Origin: Hetaerina americana
Taxonomy: Eukaryota > Arthropoda > Insecta > Odonata > Calopterygidae
Assembly: GCA_022747635.1 (NCBI GenBank)
Contig: JAKTNV010000023.1
Span: forward strand, 7,555,348 to 7,619,347
Direction: 5' to 3'
Length of the DNA: 64,000 bases
Part shown: one piece after another, positions 19,880 to 29,917 of the stretch
Position numbering within the stretch: position 1 is the first letter of the stretch
How the letters are laid out: every line of letters begins with the position of its first letter
Notes under the pieces: generated by a model
What the model was told of the DNA's origin: nothing
Seen by the model: only the letters and a program-made list of their open reading frames with translations
Database searches by the model: none
Position numbers and translations under genes: made by a program

Positions 19880-20389
19880 CATCTACATCTACATAATACC
19901 CCGCAAGCCGCCGCAAGGGCGTGTGGCGGGGGGTGTTAGGTCACCAACCGTAAAAAAGAAAAATACCACATGCAAAAAAAACAACACGGAAAATTACACC
20001 CACAGCAGCGCACACACTCATGCAAAAATCCCTTCATCCAATACTCATGCAAACACATATACCGCAAAACAACTAAAAAACTGCACCCCATGATGCGGCA
20101 CGAAAGACATTCTACAACACGGAAGCCAGGACACAACAAGCAAGAAATTGAAACATCACTACCACATGAAAATGGACCACGAAACACTCTACCCCCAAAG
20201 AGTCTCTAATTGGCAGGGAATGCGACCCAACGTTGCAGGTAGCAGGAATTTGCCCCCGCGGAGAGGGACGAGGGATTGAAAGGGAAACTTAAAAACAGAT
20301 GAACGGAACACGAATGAGGTCATTCGGAAAGAATGGGTTATTATAGCAAAACACATAAGGTTAGTGGAAGAGCATGCATTTAAATACAA

Positions 20390-23368
20390 CTAATTATTTT
20401 TTAGACGCTGAGGGTGGCAAGTGGAATTTTTGCTATCTATAACCCTGCAGTTGCTATCCCGTATTGTCCGTGGGAAGAAGGAGTCCTTGAGTCGGCTAGT
20501 TCTGGCATCTATTTCCCGAATTTTATATGCATGATCCAAGCGACTAATGTATGTAGGAGTACGAATAATTTGCGAGACCTCGGTGCTGAAACATGCGGAT
20601 CTAAATTTATTTAATAATTTCAATCTTGCATTGAATCGTCTCTCAGCCAATGATTCCCACCCCAAATCCATGAGCATTTCGGTGACGCTTTGCGTTTTAT
20701 CGTAGGAATTTTTTACAAAACGGGCTGCCCGGCGTTGAACCTTCTCAATTTCCCGAATGAGACCTTTTTCACTCGGATCCCACACGCTGCATGCGTATTC
20801 TAAATGAGGCCTTACAAGAGCGTGGTAACAACGTTCCTTGACCTTCGAGTCACTTTTGGCGACAATGCGTCTAATGAATCCCAATTTTTTATATGCTTGA
20901 CCGCAGACTTTACGTATGTGAGTCCCCCAAGTTAAGTCTTTTGTGAATGTGACACCTAGGTACTTTACCGTATCAACTACTGCCAGGTCACCTCCAGCTA
21001 ATTTGTAAGCAAATCCCGTTGATCTTTTAAAGAAAATTACCACTGAACATTTATTATAATTTAGAGTCAATCCCCAGTTAGAACACCATTTAGTAATGCA
21101 ATCTAAATCCTGCTCTAGAATAAAACGATCCTCATCCCCAGATATCTCCCGATAGATCACCGTGTCATCCGCGAACATCCTAATTTTACTTTTCACTTCG
21201 CGGTTCAAATCGTTAACAAAAATCAAGAAAAGCAACGGCCCGATCACACTTCCCTGAGATACCCCCGACGTGACTCGAACGCTGTCGGAACTAGCGCCAT
21301 CAAGGACTACCCTCTGTTCCCGCTCCGAAAGAAAATCTTTAACCCAACTTATGGCGCCCTTATTTATACCCACGACCTTTAATTTATGAATGAGTTTACC
21401 ATGTGGGACCTTATCAAATGCCTTTTGAAAATCTAAGAAGATGGCATCCACTTGCCTACCTCTCTCACCCGATAAAAGTAAATCATGTGTAAATAATCCT
21501 AATTGGGTTTCGCAGGAGCGAGTTTTCCTGAATCCGTGTTGATTGTCACTTAAAAAGTTAATATTGTCAAGGTGTCTCATTATTGAACTGACAATTATGT
21601 GCTCTAAGATTTTGCAACAGATAGAAGTGAGAGATATAGGTCTGTAATTACTGGGATCCTCCCTGTCACCACCTTTAAAAATAGGCGTTATTTGCGCGGT
21701 TTTCCAAATCTTGGGTACTTTGCACTCTGTGAGGGATTTGTTAAATATAAATTCAAGGTACGGGGCAATGTTTGGAGCTAAATGTTTTATCACCCTAGCT
21801 GGTATATTTTCGGGACCCGGGGATTTGTTGGGTTTAATCTCGTTAAGCAATTTTAGAATTCCTTGTTGGTCCACTGTTATTTTTTCCATGGGTGGAGTAT
21901 GTATTGTTTCTTGGAGATATGCGGTGGCAACATCATTCGAGAAAACGCTTTGGAAGAATGAATTTAAGATGTTAGCTTTACCCTCACTGTCTGTATGAAT
22001 TATATTGCTACAATCCCTTAAGCAAGCCACGGTTTGTTTACTCCCATTTACTTCCCTAACATATGACCAGAAAGCTTTGGGGTCAGTGTCCAAGTGCTCG
22101 CAAAGTACTTTGCGTTTAAAGTCCAGTAAAGCGCTACGTAATTGTGTTTTGGTTTCAATTTTGGAGGATCTATATGTGTCCCATAATTGTTTATTCTCAG
22201 GGGATGATGTGTTCACGCCTGCCCTCTTTACCCTAGAGTGTAGCATTCTCTGCTTTCGAAGGGCTTTTCTAACGTCTTTATTGTACCACCTGGGGTCGCG
22301 ATTTGCTTTAACGTATTTTATAGGTATGAAATCTACGATTCCTTTTTGCATGATATTGACAAATTCTGTCCAAGTTTCTTCCACGTTGACATGACTTAAG
22401 CGGGTTTTGAACTCGGGTAGTGAAGAGTTTAATTGATTGGCAAAAGATTCAAAGTCTGCTTTGTGGTAATTATAAATTTTTCTTTTTGGTTTAACAATCA
22501 TTTTTATTTCTATGTCCAAGTGGACATTAATTGCTCTATGGTCACTCAAGCCCTCATCAGTTGATACACTAATAATACGTTCAGGCGTGTTTGTAAGAAA
22601 TAGATCCAATATGTTCTTTCCACGGGTGGGCATGCGTACTGCTTGATGGAGGGAGTTTCTTTGAACCAATTTTATCATGGAATTGCAAGATTCGCGATCG
22701 CGGGTCCCAGATTTAACGATATTGCTGTCCCAATCTATACCAGGGAGATTAAAGTCGCCACCAATTATGTTTATGCTGTTATTATATTTACGTGTAAAAT
22801 TGTAAATTTGATCGTTGAGGGTGTGAAGTGTTTTCAAATCTGAGTCTGGAGGTCTGTAGAAAGAGCATAAATTTATGTTGGATTGATTGGTCCGTATTAA
22901 GGTGCACCAAACACTTTCTATGTTATTATTCTCAAATGAAACTTGCCTGCTTTCAAAATGACTTTTAACTGCCACGAAAACACCTCCTCCGGGTCTTGTA
23001 TCTCTATCGTGTCGGTAAACTTTGAAATCTATTGGGAAAATTTCTTGGTCATTTATGTCATTGCACAGCCAACTCTCTGTGCCTATTACTATATCAGCGG
23101 AATGAGTTTGGATTATGTGTTCTAGATGCACTGATTTGTTCTTGAGGCTTCTGCAATTTATAACAAGTATAGTTAAATTATTTTGATGTTGAATAACGTC
23201 CTTATTTGTGCCTGACTGTAATTTAGGACGCCTTTGTGGGGAAGTGCGTGTCACATGTCTTTCTAAATCAATGCCAGTTTTATCGGTGACTTTTATATTT
23301 TTGTTAATAATATTATACGCGCTATCCCCAGATGTTACTGACCCACTAAGTGACCTGCCCTCTATCCT
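20390..23368 (-). CDS. LINE-A ORF2 of the full-length copy
   Basis: The frame is uninterrupted, with all endonuclease motifs (NCRS, TESW, SFYRPP, GDFN, SDH) and the RT FADD box. One notable change is SGVSQGS in place of SGVPQGS in the RT, from a C-to-T change at about 21259 seen in no other copy here; this Pro is highly conserved in LINE RTs, so activity may be reduced. The entry starts at the proposed -1 slip site; the first in-frame ATG lies beyond the endonuclease catalytic GDFN. Confidence 0.9.
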   Translation of the reverse strand, partial: RIEGRSLSGSVTSGDSAYNIINKNIKVTDKTGIDLERHVTRTSPQRRPKLQSGTNKDVIQHQNNLTILVINCRSLKNKSVHLEHIIQTHSADIVIGTESWLCNDINDQEIFPIDFKVYRHDRDTRPGGGVFVAVKSHFESRQVSFENNNIESVWCTLIRTNQSNINLCSFYRPPDSDLKTLHTLNDQIYNFTRKYNNSINIIGGDFNLPGIDWDSNIVKSGTRDRESCNSMIKLVQRNSLHQAVRMPTRGKNILDLFLTNTPERIISVSTDEGLSDHRAINVHLDIEIKMIVKPKRKIYNYHKADFESFANQLNSSLPEFKTRLSHVNVEETWTEFVNIMQKGIVDFIPIKYVKANRDPRWYNKDVRKALRKQRMLHSRVKRAGVNTSSPENKQLWDTYRSSKIETKTQLRSALLDFKRKVLCEHLDTDPKAFWSYVREVNGSKQTVACLRDCSNIIHTDSEGKANILNSFFQSVFSNDVATAYLQETIHTPPMEKITVDQQGILKLLNEIKPNKSPGPENIPARVIKHLAPNIAPYLEFIFNKSLTECKVPKIWKTAQITPIFKGGDREDPSNYRPISLTSICCKILEHIIVSSIMRHLDNINFLSDNQHGFRKTRSCETQLGLFTHDLLLSGERGRQVDAIFLDFQKAFDKVPHGKLIHKLKVVGINKGAISWVKDFLSEREQRVVLDGASSDSVRVTSGVSQGSVIGPLLFLIFVNDLNREVKSKIRMFADDTVIYREISGDEDRFILEQDLDCITKWCSNWGLTLNYNKCSVVIFFKRSTGFAYKLAGGDLAVVDTVKYLGVTFTKDLTWGTHIRKVCGQAYKKLGFIRRIVAKSDSKVKERCYHALVRPHLEYACSVWDPSEKGLIREIEKVQRRAARFVKNSYDKTQSVTEMLMDLGWESLAERRFNARLKLLNKFRSACFSTEVSQIIRTPTYISRLDHAYKIREIDARTSRLKDSFFPRTIRDSNCRVIDSKNSTCHPQRLKNN

Positions 23369-24387
23369 AAAAAAGGCCTACAGTGGTCGAGTATCCTATC
23401 CGCTACCTTACTCGCCGCTTCCGCCGTGTAATGGACCCCAGATCGGTTAAGGGGAGTCCTGCAAGATCGGAGGGTTGGTCTCAGGTCGACGAAGGAGGCT
23501 CCTATGTCCGAGCAGAATCTCGATAGTCTCTGGTTTATGCCTTCCACTCGGCTCCAAACCAGAGACCCGCGATCCTCCCTCGGAACGATGCTGCAGACCG
23601 TTAGTCCCAGCCGAACCCCCTCGACGCCCTGGACGCGCTTCACCTCGGAGCTCAGTTCCCTAAGGGAACGGAGGACCTCCTCGGATCCACGGTCCGTGAC
23701 GTCGTTGGTGCCCACATGGGCCACGACCTGCAGCCTAGAGCACTTCGTGCCTTTGACCGCCGCCTCGATTGCCTTCGTCACCTGAGGGACTCCTCCGCCT
23801 GGTATACACCAGGCGGTCACCCGTTGATCGGCGCCTACGCGGCGCGCCCTTTCCCTCAATGGAACCATTACACGACGGACATTCGAGCTACCTATTACTA
23901 CAACTCCCTCCCTTCCCGTTCCCTGACGTCTTACCCTAGGCAGTGCCCTCGGAGTAGGGATAGGGGCTGCAGGTACGGTGGTGCTGTCATCCGACAGCAC
24001 CTGGTACCTGTTGGAGACGGGGATGGTATCTGCCTCCGCAGAGTCCAATCCACGCCGCAGCGTTACCTTCCCCTTGCCCCGAGAGACGACCCTCCAATCG
24101 TCCGACCTACGGACGTGAGACACTCCCTCGTTGGGAGATGGGACACGGGGTAGGTCTCTAATCGCCCAGCCACGTGTTGCATTCGGACGAATCCGTGCAC
24201 CCATATGGGCGTGGCGGGTTTTCGTATTCCCACCCCGAGCACCATCTCTCCCGAGGGGAGTCCTCCGGCCAGCGATCTCCGATCGAAGTTCCCGCACCAT
24301 TCTCTCCAGCATGACAATACGGGCCCTTAAAGCCGCGCATTCGCCAGTGCCTTCGAGCATGGCAACAGGGGACCTAGATGAAGCCAT
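23362..24387 (-). CDS. LINE-A ORF1: coiled coil plus SGNH/esterase-like domain
   Basis: This 341-codon protein probably binds element RNA and forms the RNP, as ORF1 proteins do in other LINEs. Residues about 9-40 look like a short coiled coil; 41-160 are Arg-rich and low in structure; 161-335 form the esterase-like domain with GSSN at 166-169, PGGG at 197, GTND at 226-229 and H319 in SGVHYT. The Asp expected three residues before this His in SGNH enzymes is Ser. The start MASSRSPV is preferred over an ATG nine codons upstream because only it is shared with the copies at 38003 and 50340. Confidence 0.88.
   Translation of the reverse strand: MASSRSPVAMLEGTGECAALRARIVMLERMVRELRSEIAGRRTPLGRDGARGGNTKTRHAHMGARIRPNATRGWAIRDLPRVPSPNEGVSHVRRSDDWRVVSRGKGKVTLRRGLDSAEADTIPVSNRYQVLSDDSTTVPAAPIPTPRALPRVRRQGTGREGVVVIGSSNVRRVMVPLRERARRVGADQRVTAWCIPGGGVPQVTKAIEAAVKGTKCSRLQVVAHVGTNDVTDRGSEEVLRSLRELSSEVKRVQGVEGVRLGLTVCSIVPREDRGSLVWSRVEGINQRLSRFCSDIGASFVDLRPTLRSCRTPLNRSGVHYTAEAASKVADRILDHCRPFLG
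23368..23374 (-). promoter_or_regulatory. Putative -1 frameshift site T TTT TTA (full-length LINE-A)
   Basis: The heptamer lies in phase four bases before the ORF1 stop and joins the ORF1 and ORF2 frames of the only full-length copy. Confidence 0.6.
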
Positions 24388-24832
24388 CTTAAATAACAAC
24401 CGAGTTCCCAACAAAAGCTAACTTGTATACGCTACGCTAAAATTTCTAAGAGGGGTTAGTTAAATTTACCTCAATCAATAAGTTACGCTTTGGAAGATAG
24501 TAAAGAAAGGAAAGAAAAAAGATGGTAAAGAAAATAAAGCACTCACCGATAACCAATTAGATTCGACGGACAAAAACCACCGCAAGCCACTACGAGTACC
24601 CACTAGGAATACCACCAAACTATTAAAAACTAATAACAAGCAACACAAAAACTAAATAAACTTAACTATTTCACAAAATTAAAGCTAACACTAAACTACA
24701 CTTCACTAGGGAAGAACAAACACAGAGGTACAGAAGTATCAGCAGGCACGCAGGTAGTCTCAGGTAGGGTCGAACCGGTTCTAGGGAGCGAGCTCGAGCA
24801 CGTCTGTTCTCGGCAGAGGCCAGGCAGAGAAT
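24388..24832 (-). promoter_or_regulatory. LINE-A 5' UTR, presumed internal promoter
   Basis: This leader is shared with the copies at 37566-38002 and 49903-50339. It begins ATTCTCTGCCTGG, is followed by a GC-rich first 100 bp and then AT-rich sequence up to the ORF1 ATG. LINEs usually drive transcription from this region; no TATA box or defined initiator could be proven by eye. Confidence 0.5.
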
Positions 24833-24939
24833 GTAAACAAGTACAATAGCATAATAATCATTGATCAATGAAGTTATTCGCCCAGTGGCTGATTTACATT
24901 TATACTTAAAACTTGTAAAATTGGATGGAAAGGGCTCAA

Positions 24940-25800
24940 ACAAACCTCCAGGCAGCTGGTTCCAATCAACAATAGTTCTGTTTAAAAAGAGTGTTTTTTC
25001 TTATTTGTTTTTTGCGTTATTATTTTTATTCTAAAACTGTGGTCGTTTTCTTCACTTAAAGTTTGACTTTTTCTATCTCTTTCCATAAATATTCTCACGC
25101 TTCATCATTTTTAACAATTCTATAGATCGCGCCTAACCTACTCCATTTTTCAAACTCTCCCATTTCAGTACATCCAAGATTTCCGTGAGACTCTCTGTTC
25201 TTATATATATTCCGAGTACATATCTCGCTGTATGTCTTTGAACTTTTTCTATCTTTTTAATATGTCCCACCTCATACGGATCCCATACTATGGACGAGTT
25301 TTCTACGATAGGGATAACCAGTACCTTATAAACTTTCTCTTTTGTGGCTACGCTACTTCCTTTTTAATTTCTCATTACCCAATGAAGTACATCAAATGCC
25401 TTCCGTGTCACATTATCTACTTGGACCCCCACCCAAGCTCCCTAGTTAAGTAAAAGCCTAAATATTTGCAATGACTGCTACATGGAATTCTTTCTCCAAA
25501 GAGGGTGTAAATATCCTTTTGTGCATTAATTTTTTTGAAAATTTATATACTTACTCTTACTAACATTAATGCCCATATTATTATTTGTAACGCAGTCACC
25601 AAGGCGATCGATGTCAATTTGTATTATTAGGAGGTCATTTACATGCTCTACCCGTCCTACCCGATCATCATCAAAGAGTCTTATTTGGGAATATAAATTG
25701 TTTGGTAGATCGTTAACGTAAATTAGGAAGAGTAATGACCCTAGAAGACTGGAATTAAACCATAACAAACCCTCCGTCGTGACATTCATTGCACCGAAGT
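24940..25800 (-). mobile_element. Diverged LINE relic with RT fragments
   Basis: On the minus strand, 25526-25789 reads SLLFLIYVNDLPNNL then IRLFDDD, corresponding to the RT GPLLFLIYVNDL and FADD motifs, with FADD altered to FDDD. Downstream, SIVWDPYEVGHIKKIEK (about 25240-25310) matches the C-terminal region. Many stops and frame changes separate the pieces. It is a different, older LINE family from LINE-A/B. Confidence 0.7.
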
Positions 25801-26840
25801 TATGAAACCATTTCTCGGGGCGATTGATGTGGGATGGATGAATTTAGTTAATATGCAATGTCAAAAATATGAATAACACACTTTATAACCACCCAAGATT
25901 CTTTAAGCCAATCAATTTCCACACCATTCGCACGATTTGCAAGAGAGGCTCTCATCGCTGAGAATAATCACGAACTATAGAAGCGATTGTAATGCCAAAA
26001 TTCAGGTGACAATTTTTCACCCCGAAGTGGAATATTACCTGGCTCGCCTAGGTGTGCCCCGATTCCTCCCTTGGTGGACATTGTATTTGCCGAAATGCGG
26101 TTATAGGCTCACATCCGGGTGCCCGTCACCCAGGCCGATCGAGACCCGGGGGGAACCCTCCAAGCGAACCGCTTCGGGTGAGCTGCGCGTCCCAAAGTGC
26201 ATCCTCATGATTTCTGCGAGCGACTGCACCGTTGATTGTGGAGGTTGCCACGGCACCGGTGGGCGCACCCACTCACTCCCTACTGCTGGCCTTGGCTCCC
26301 TAGGGGGGCGCTCTCTATCCCCCCCCCTCTGAAACCCATCCACTCCGCCTCCCCTTCTGCCCTTACCCATTACGCCGCCCGCTGTTCCGCTGGAAAGTGG
26401 ACGCGGGGCGCCCGGGCATTCATTTGCATATTCATTATAAATTAAATGGGTCTCGTGAAGATATTACAAAATGTGACAAAGCAGCTCCTATTGGCTCCTA
26501 ATATGTACGTTTGTGGAGCGGAAACCCCTGAGAGGAACGACGTTTTTTAGGAACCCAAGCATGCACAAGCCGCACTTTGCCCCTTTAATACAACGCGACC
26601 GCTTGCTGCAGGGGGTGATTTGTCAACAATCATTAGGGCAATAATATCCACTAATGATAATGTGATATTCACCATCACACTTTGTCAATCCAATTATTGA
26701 TTTGCAGTCGCTCTTCAATCTGAGTCCTGTTCCACTTTACCAAGTACTCCATATTCTCAGAGGTCCTTGCGCCGATATTTTCCATGCCTTTCTTCTCACG
26801 GGTCATCCTTGGGATGTCTTCCCTATTCCCTCGCCTCCAC
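25801..26840. other. No gene recognised
   Basis: The interval contains a GC-rich part at 26100-26420 with short ORFs that match nothing I know and is otherwise AT-rich. No RNA gene or repeat was identified. Confidence 0.5.
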
Positions 26841-26850
26841 GCTTCCTTCG

Positions 26851-27137
26851 TAGTAGTAGTAGTTTTGAAGGGAGGCGACCGACAGCTAAGGTCATTTGCG
26901 CCATAGGGGATGGACAGGAAAGGATGAAGGGTGGGGAGAAACCCGGCGTCGGCATTAGCCTACTCTTTACGAAAGGCGCCAAGGGGTCCGCAGTTAAACG
27001 TCCCATCCGACGGACGGCGTACTCACTCAAAGTGCCCTCCACAAAGCACCTCAAGTAGGGATCGAGATACCTCTGAGAAATATTCAACACCGCCGGGATT
27101 TGAACCCGCGCCCTCAGGGTGGGAAGCCAGTACGTTA
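26851..27137 (-). mobile_element. tRNA-derived SINE with 10-bp target-site duplication
   Basis: On the minus strand the element starts with a truncated tRNA-like head (CTGGCTTCCCACCCTGAGGG, then the B box GGTTCAAATCC at 27096-27106), continues with a SINE body including GCCGACGCCGGGTTTCTC, and ends in (CTA)4 at 26851-26862. The flanks are GCTTCCTTCG on both sides (26841-26850 and 27138-27147), a perfect duplication. The A box is missing, so the copy is 5'-truncated. Confidence 0.78.
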
Positions 27138-27147
27138 GCTTCCTTCG

Positions 27148-27614
27148 TCCATGGTCTTCAGGGTGCCATCGTACTTCAAGATGTTTCTTCAAGATATTCC
27201 CATACGCCCTCCATAAACTACTCTCATTATTCCCCCTTCCATGTACTCACTTCTTCATTTGTTACTTCCTATACTTTTGTTTTCATCGTTCAATCTAGTG
27301 CGATAACTATTTTTAAATGTGTTTTTAGTGAATAAACTACCCTTTAGAGCAAGGAAAAACGCAAATAATTGACTCGGATATCAGCAGTAGGTGGTGTGAT
27401 CGGCCACGGAAATGCCAAATTACGGGGTGGTGGGACATCATTTTCGCCACTATCATTTTATTTCTGAGAATCTCAAAATGCCGTTAGGTACTTGACGTAC
27501 CCCACTGTCGTGGTCACGGGTAGTGAGAGGTAAAAAGGATCTCTTATGAAAGAGGATCCACTCGACAAACAATTTCCCTCAACTTCCCGCACTTATGCAT
27601 CGCAGGGTTAGATA
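27148..27614. other. No gene recognised
   Basis: This is non-coding sequence between the SINE and the mariner element; no motif was recognised. Confidence 0.55.
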
Positions 27615-27616
27615 TA

Positions 27617-28911
27617 CGAGGTCTGTTCAAAAAGTATCACGTCTTTTGCGTTTTTTGAAAAATTACTTATTTATTCATGAATATCTATTTTGCCCCCTTC
27701 AAAGTAATCCCCAATAGATATTATACACTTGTGCCAACGTTTTTTCCAATCCTCGAAGCACTTCAAAAAATCATTTTTTGTGACCTTGCTCATCTCCTCC
27801 TTCGATGCAGTATTTATCTCGTCGATCGTAGCGTAGCGTCGTCCTTTCATGGGCCGCTTCAGTTTCGGGAACAATAGAAAGTCACTGGGGGCCAGATCTG
27901 GGGAATACGGTGGCTGCGGCATCATTAGTGTGTTGTTTTTGGCCAAAAATTCACGCACAAGTAACGATGTGTGAGCAGGGGCGTTGCCAATATTTTTTCT
28001 CCCAAAAATCCGGGCGTTTGTGGCGGATTTCTTTGTGCAAATCGCGCATAACTTGCAGGTTATATTCCTTATTTACCGTTCTACCCTTTGGCAAGAACTC
28101 ATGATGCACCACGGCCCTGCAATCGAAGAAAACTGTGAGCAAAACTTTCACATTCCACCGAACTCCGCGCGCTTTTATCGGTCTTGGCTCGTGCTGCAGC
28201 TTCCATTGGGATGATTGGGAGTTTCCACGTCATAACCATAAACCTATGATTCGTCGCCAGTTATGGCCCTCTGGAGCACATTTGGGTCGTCGCGGAAAGA
28301 GTCCAACACCTCATCAGCAATGATAATGCTTTGCTGTTTTTGGTCGAAATTGAGCAATTTTGGTACGAATTTCGCGGCGACCCATTTCATGCCCAAATCA
28401 TTGGTGAAAATCGAATGGCACGAGCCAATCGATATGTTTAGGCCCTCAGCAACTTCTCTAACGATTATTCGACGAGTGGCCAGTAGTATGTACTTCACTT
28501 CATCAATGTTTTCGCCTGTTGTCGACGTGCTCGGGCGTCCGGCACGATATTCGTCGTTCACATCTTCTCAGCCCTCTGAAAACATTTTGTACCACCGATA
28601 AACGTTGCTTCGATCCAAGGTAGCTTCTCCATATGCCACAGTCAGCATTCGCAATGCGTCCGTGCACTTAATTTCGTTTTTCACACAAAATTTGATACAT
28701 ATTCTTTGATCCATTTTTTGGAAGAGGCAAAAATCGAAGACAAGCCAAAACACGTCCAAGCAAAACAGCTGTCAGCATTAACTGAACATTCAAAATGGCC
28801 GAAATTTTCGGCATAAGTGAGAGACATAAGTACCAACATAACGCTATAAAAAATCGAATATGCTTAATCCGCGAAAATTCAAAATTCGCAATACTTTTGG
28901 AACAGACCTCA
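27617..28911 (-). mobile_element. Mariner transposon of full length, broken
   Basis: This 1295-bp element is flanked by TA (27615-27616 and 28912-28913). Its inverted ends are CGAGGTCTGTTC and TGAGGTCTGTTC, followed by (A/C)AAAAGTAT. Length and structure are those of an autonomous mariner, but the transposase gene is disrupted. Confidence 0.92.
27671..28714 (-). pseudogene. Mariner transposase, frameshifted
   Basis: The start MDQRICIKFCVKNEIK and the helix-turn-helix with VYRWYKMFSEG lie at 28568-28714. The next frame (28244-28561) has the linker-type GRPSTS and AITGDES with the first catalytic Asp. After several stops, GNAPAHTS and SPDLAPSDFLLFPKLK occupy 27671-27990. The second catalytic Asp (expected HDNAPAH) is Gly, while the third (APSD) is kept. 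At least two frame changes and internal stops make it a pseudogene. Confidence 0.88.
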
Positions 28912-29174
28912 TATATTTCAGGTTGACTTTGTGAAACATGAGATGGATATCAATTCCCAAAAAATGAGAGTAATGATAATAAATCAGTAGAAACGGCATG
29001 AATTAATGATCCCTCATCATCATGGAAGAGAGTGCAAATAGCAGGTGGACCAGTCCACAGAGTGGGGAGGTACTTTGGAGGAAAATGGGCGAAATATTGG
29101 GGAAGTTAGCAAAAATTCAGTGACGAAGGGAGAATTTGAAGAAGTAAAGTGATGACATCCACGCTAATACAAAA

Positions 29175-29246
29175 ATATCAAAAATCAAATATACGTAACC
29201 CGCGAAAATTCAAAATTCGCGATATATTTTGAATAGCCCTCGTATT
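29175..29246 (-). mobile_element. Orphan mariner end
   Basis: The string CGCGAAAATTCAAAATTCGC and its flanks, ending TTTTGAATAGCCCTCGTA, repeat the right-hand end of the neighbouring mariner (28850-28913) with several substitutions. No matching second end was found nearby, so it is a solo terminus left by deletion. Confidence 0.55.
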
Positions 29247-29297
29247 GCCGCTATTTCAGTGGGAAAATCAATTTGAAAAGTAGGAAGGCGAAATTCC

Positions 29298-29370
29298 ACT
29301 ACCACATGGACATGGGACATAAAACGGTCTCCTCCCCAAGGAGACAGGTAGGGAATGTGACCCAACGCTA
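29298..29370 (-). mobile_element. Diverged LINE-A 3'-UTR fragment
   Basis: CACTACCACATG, then CCAAGGAGACAG and GGGAATGTGACCCAACG appear in the order found in the minus-strand LINE-A 3' UTRs (compare 35610-35690), with several substitutions. The stem-loop and coding part are absent. Confidence 0.6.
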
Positions 29371-29382
29371 AACATTCTTCAC

Positions 29383-29406
29383 ATAGATAGATAGATAGAT
29401 AGATAG
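29383..29406. repeat. (ATAG)6 microsatellite
   Basis: Six perfect ATAG units, read as TATC on the strand of the presumed LINE-C. Confidence 0.9.
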
Positions 29407-29574
29407 CGGTCTTTATTTGGGCGGAATTGAGACCAAATGGTCCCTTCTTCCATTTAACCCATCGTCATATACATATTATATTAGCCATTTAAACTTACAG
29501 TTACATTCAAATCTAAACATAAACACATAGAGATAGACATAAATTCATTAATCCAAATTTGCACATCGAAAAGA

Positions 29575-29790
29575 AAAAAGTATATACATATATATAGACA
29601 CACACATACACATACACACACATATATACCTATATGCATACACATACATACACATATACATACATATCCACACACACATACATATACACACATAAAACAT
29701 ACATACATGCATTCATACACATGCATAAATACATACATAAATACGCACATACACACCCATACATACATACATATACATATATAAATTAAG
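29575..29790. repeat. CA/TA-rich microsatellite
   Basis: Interrupted ACATAC, ACACAC and ATATAC units run for roughly 215 bp. The antisense frame gives a Cys/Val/Tyr-rich ORF that is a by-product of the repeat. Confidence 0.88.
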
Positions 29791-29917
29791 AATACTCCTT
29801 CAAATACTCAAATTAAATGACAGTGAAGATAGAGTACAATAACAATGAGGAAAGTCTAAGCAAAGAATGAGGTTTGTGGGAAAAGCTAGGGAGAGCGTGG
29901 CATTGCTCAACTAGTAA

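Larger units (their letters stand above)
19880..24832 (-). mobile_element. Full-length LINE-A element
   Basis: This copy of about 4.95 kb has every part of the family: tail and 3' stem-loop at the left end, 3' UTR, ORF2, a short overlap zone, ORF1, and a 5' UTR of about 445 bp. The 5' end is set at 24832 because the independent plus-strand copy starts at the same sequence (ATTCTCTGCCTGG) at 37566. No clear target-site duplication was found. Confidence 0.92.
29383..29917 (-). mobile_element. Probable 3' end of LINE-C, with TATC tail and microsatellite
   Basis: Read on the minus strand this ends CAATTCCGCCCAAATAAAGA then CCGC and (TATC)6, which looks like a LINE 3' terminus with an AATAAA signal and a tetranucleotide tail. 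A CA/TA-rich microsatellite fills about 29575-29790. The LINE-A at 29918-32426 has a TAGTAA duplication, and removing it joins this stretch to the LINE-C body at 32433. Assignment to LINE-C is therefore inferred from continuity, not homology. Confidence 0.5.

Noticed and set aside
27090..27137. Possible tRNA gene on the minus strand
   Set aside because: Only the B-box half is tRNA-like; there is no acceptor stem or A box, and the flanking duplication shows it is a SINE.
29481..29768. 95-codon Cys/Val/Tyr-rich ORF
   Set aside because: Translation of a CA/TA microsatellite.
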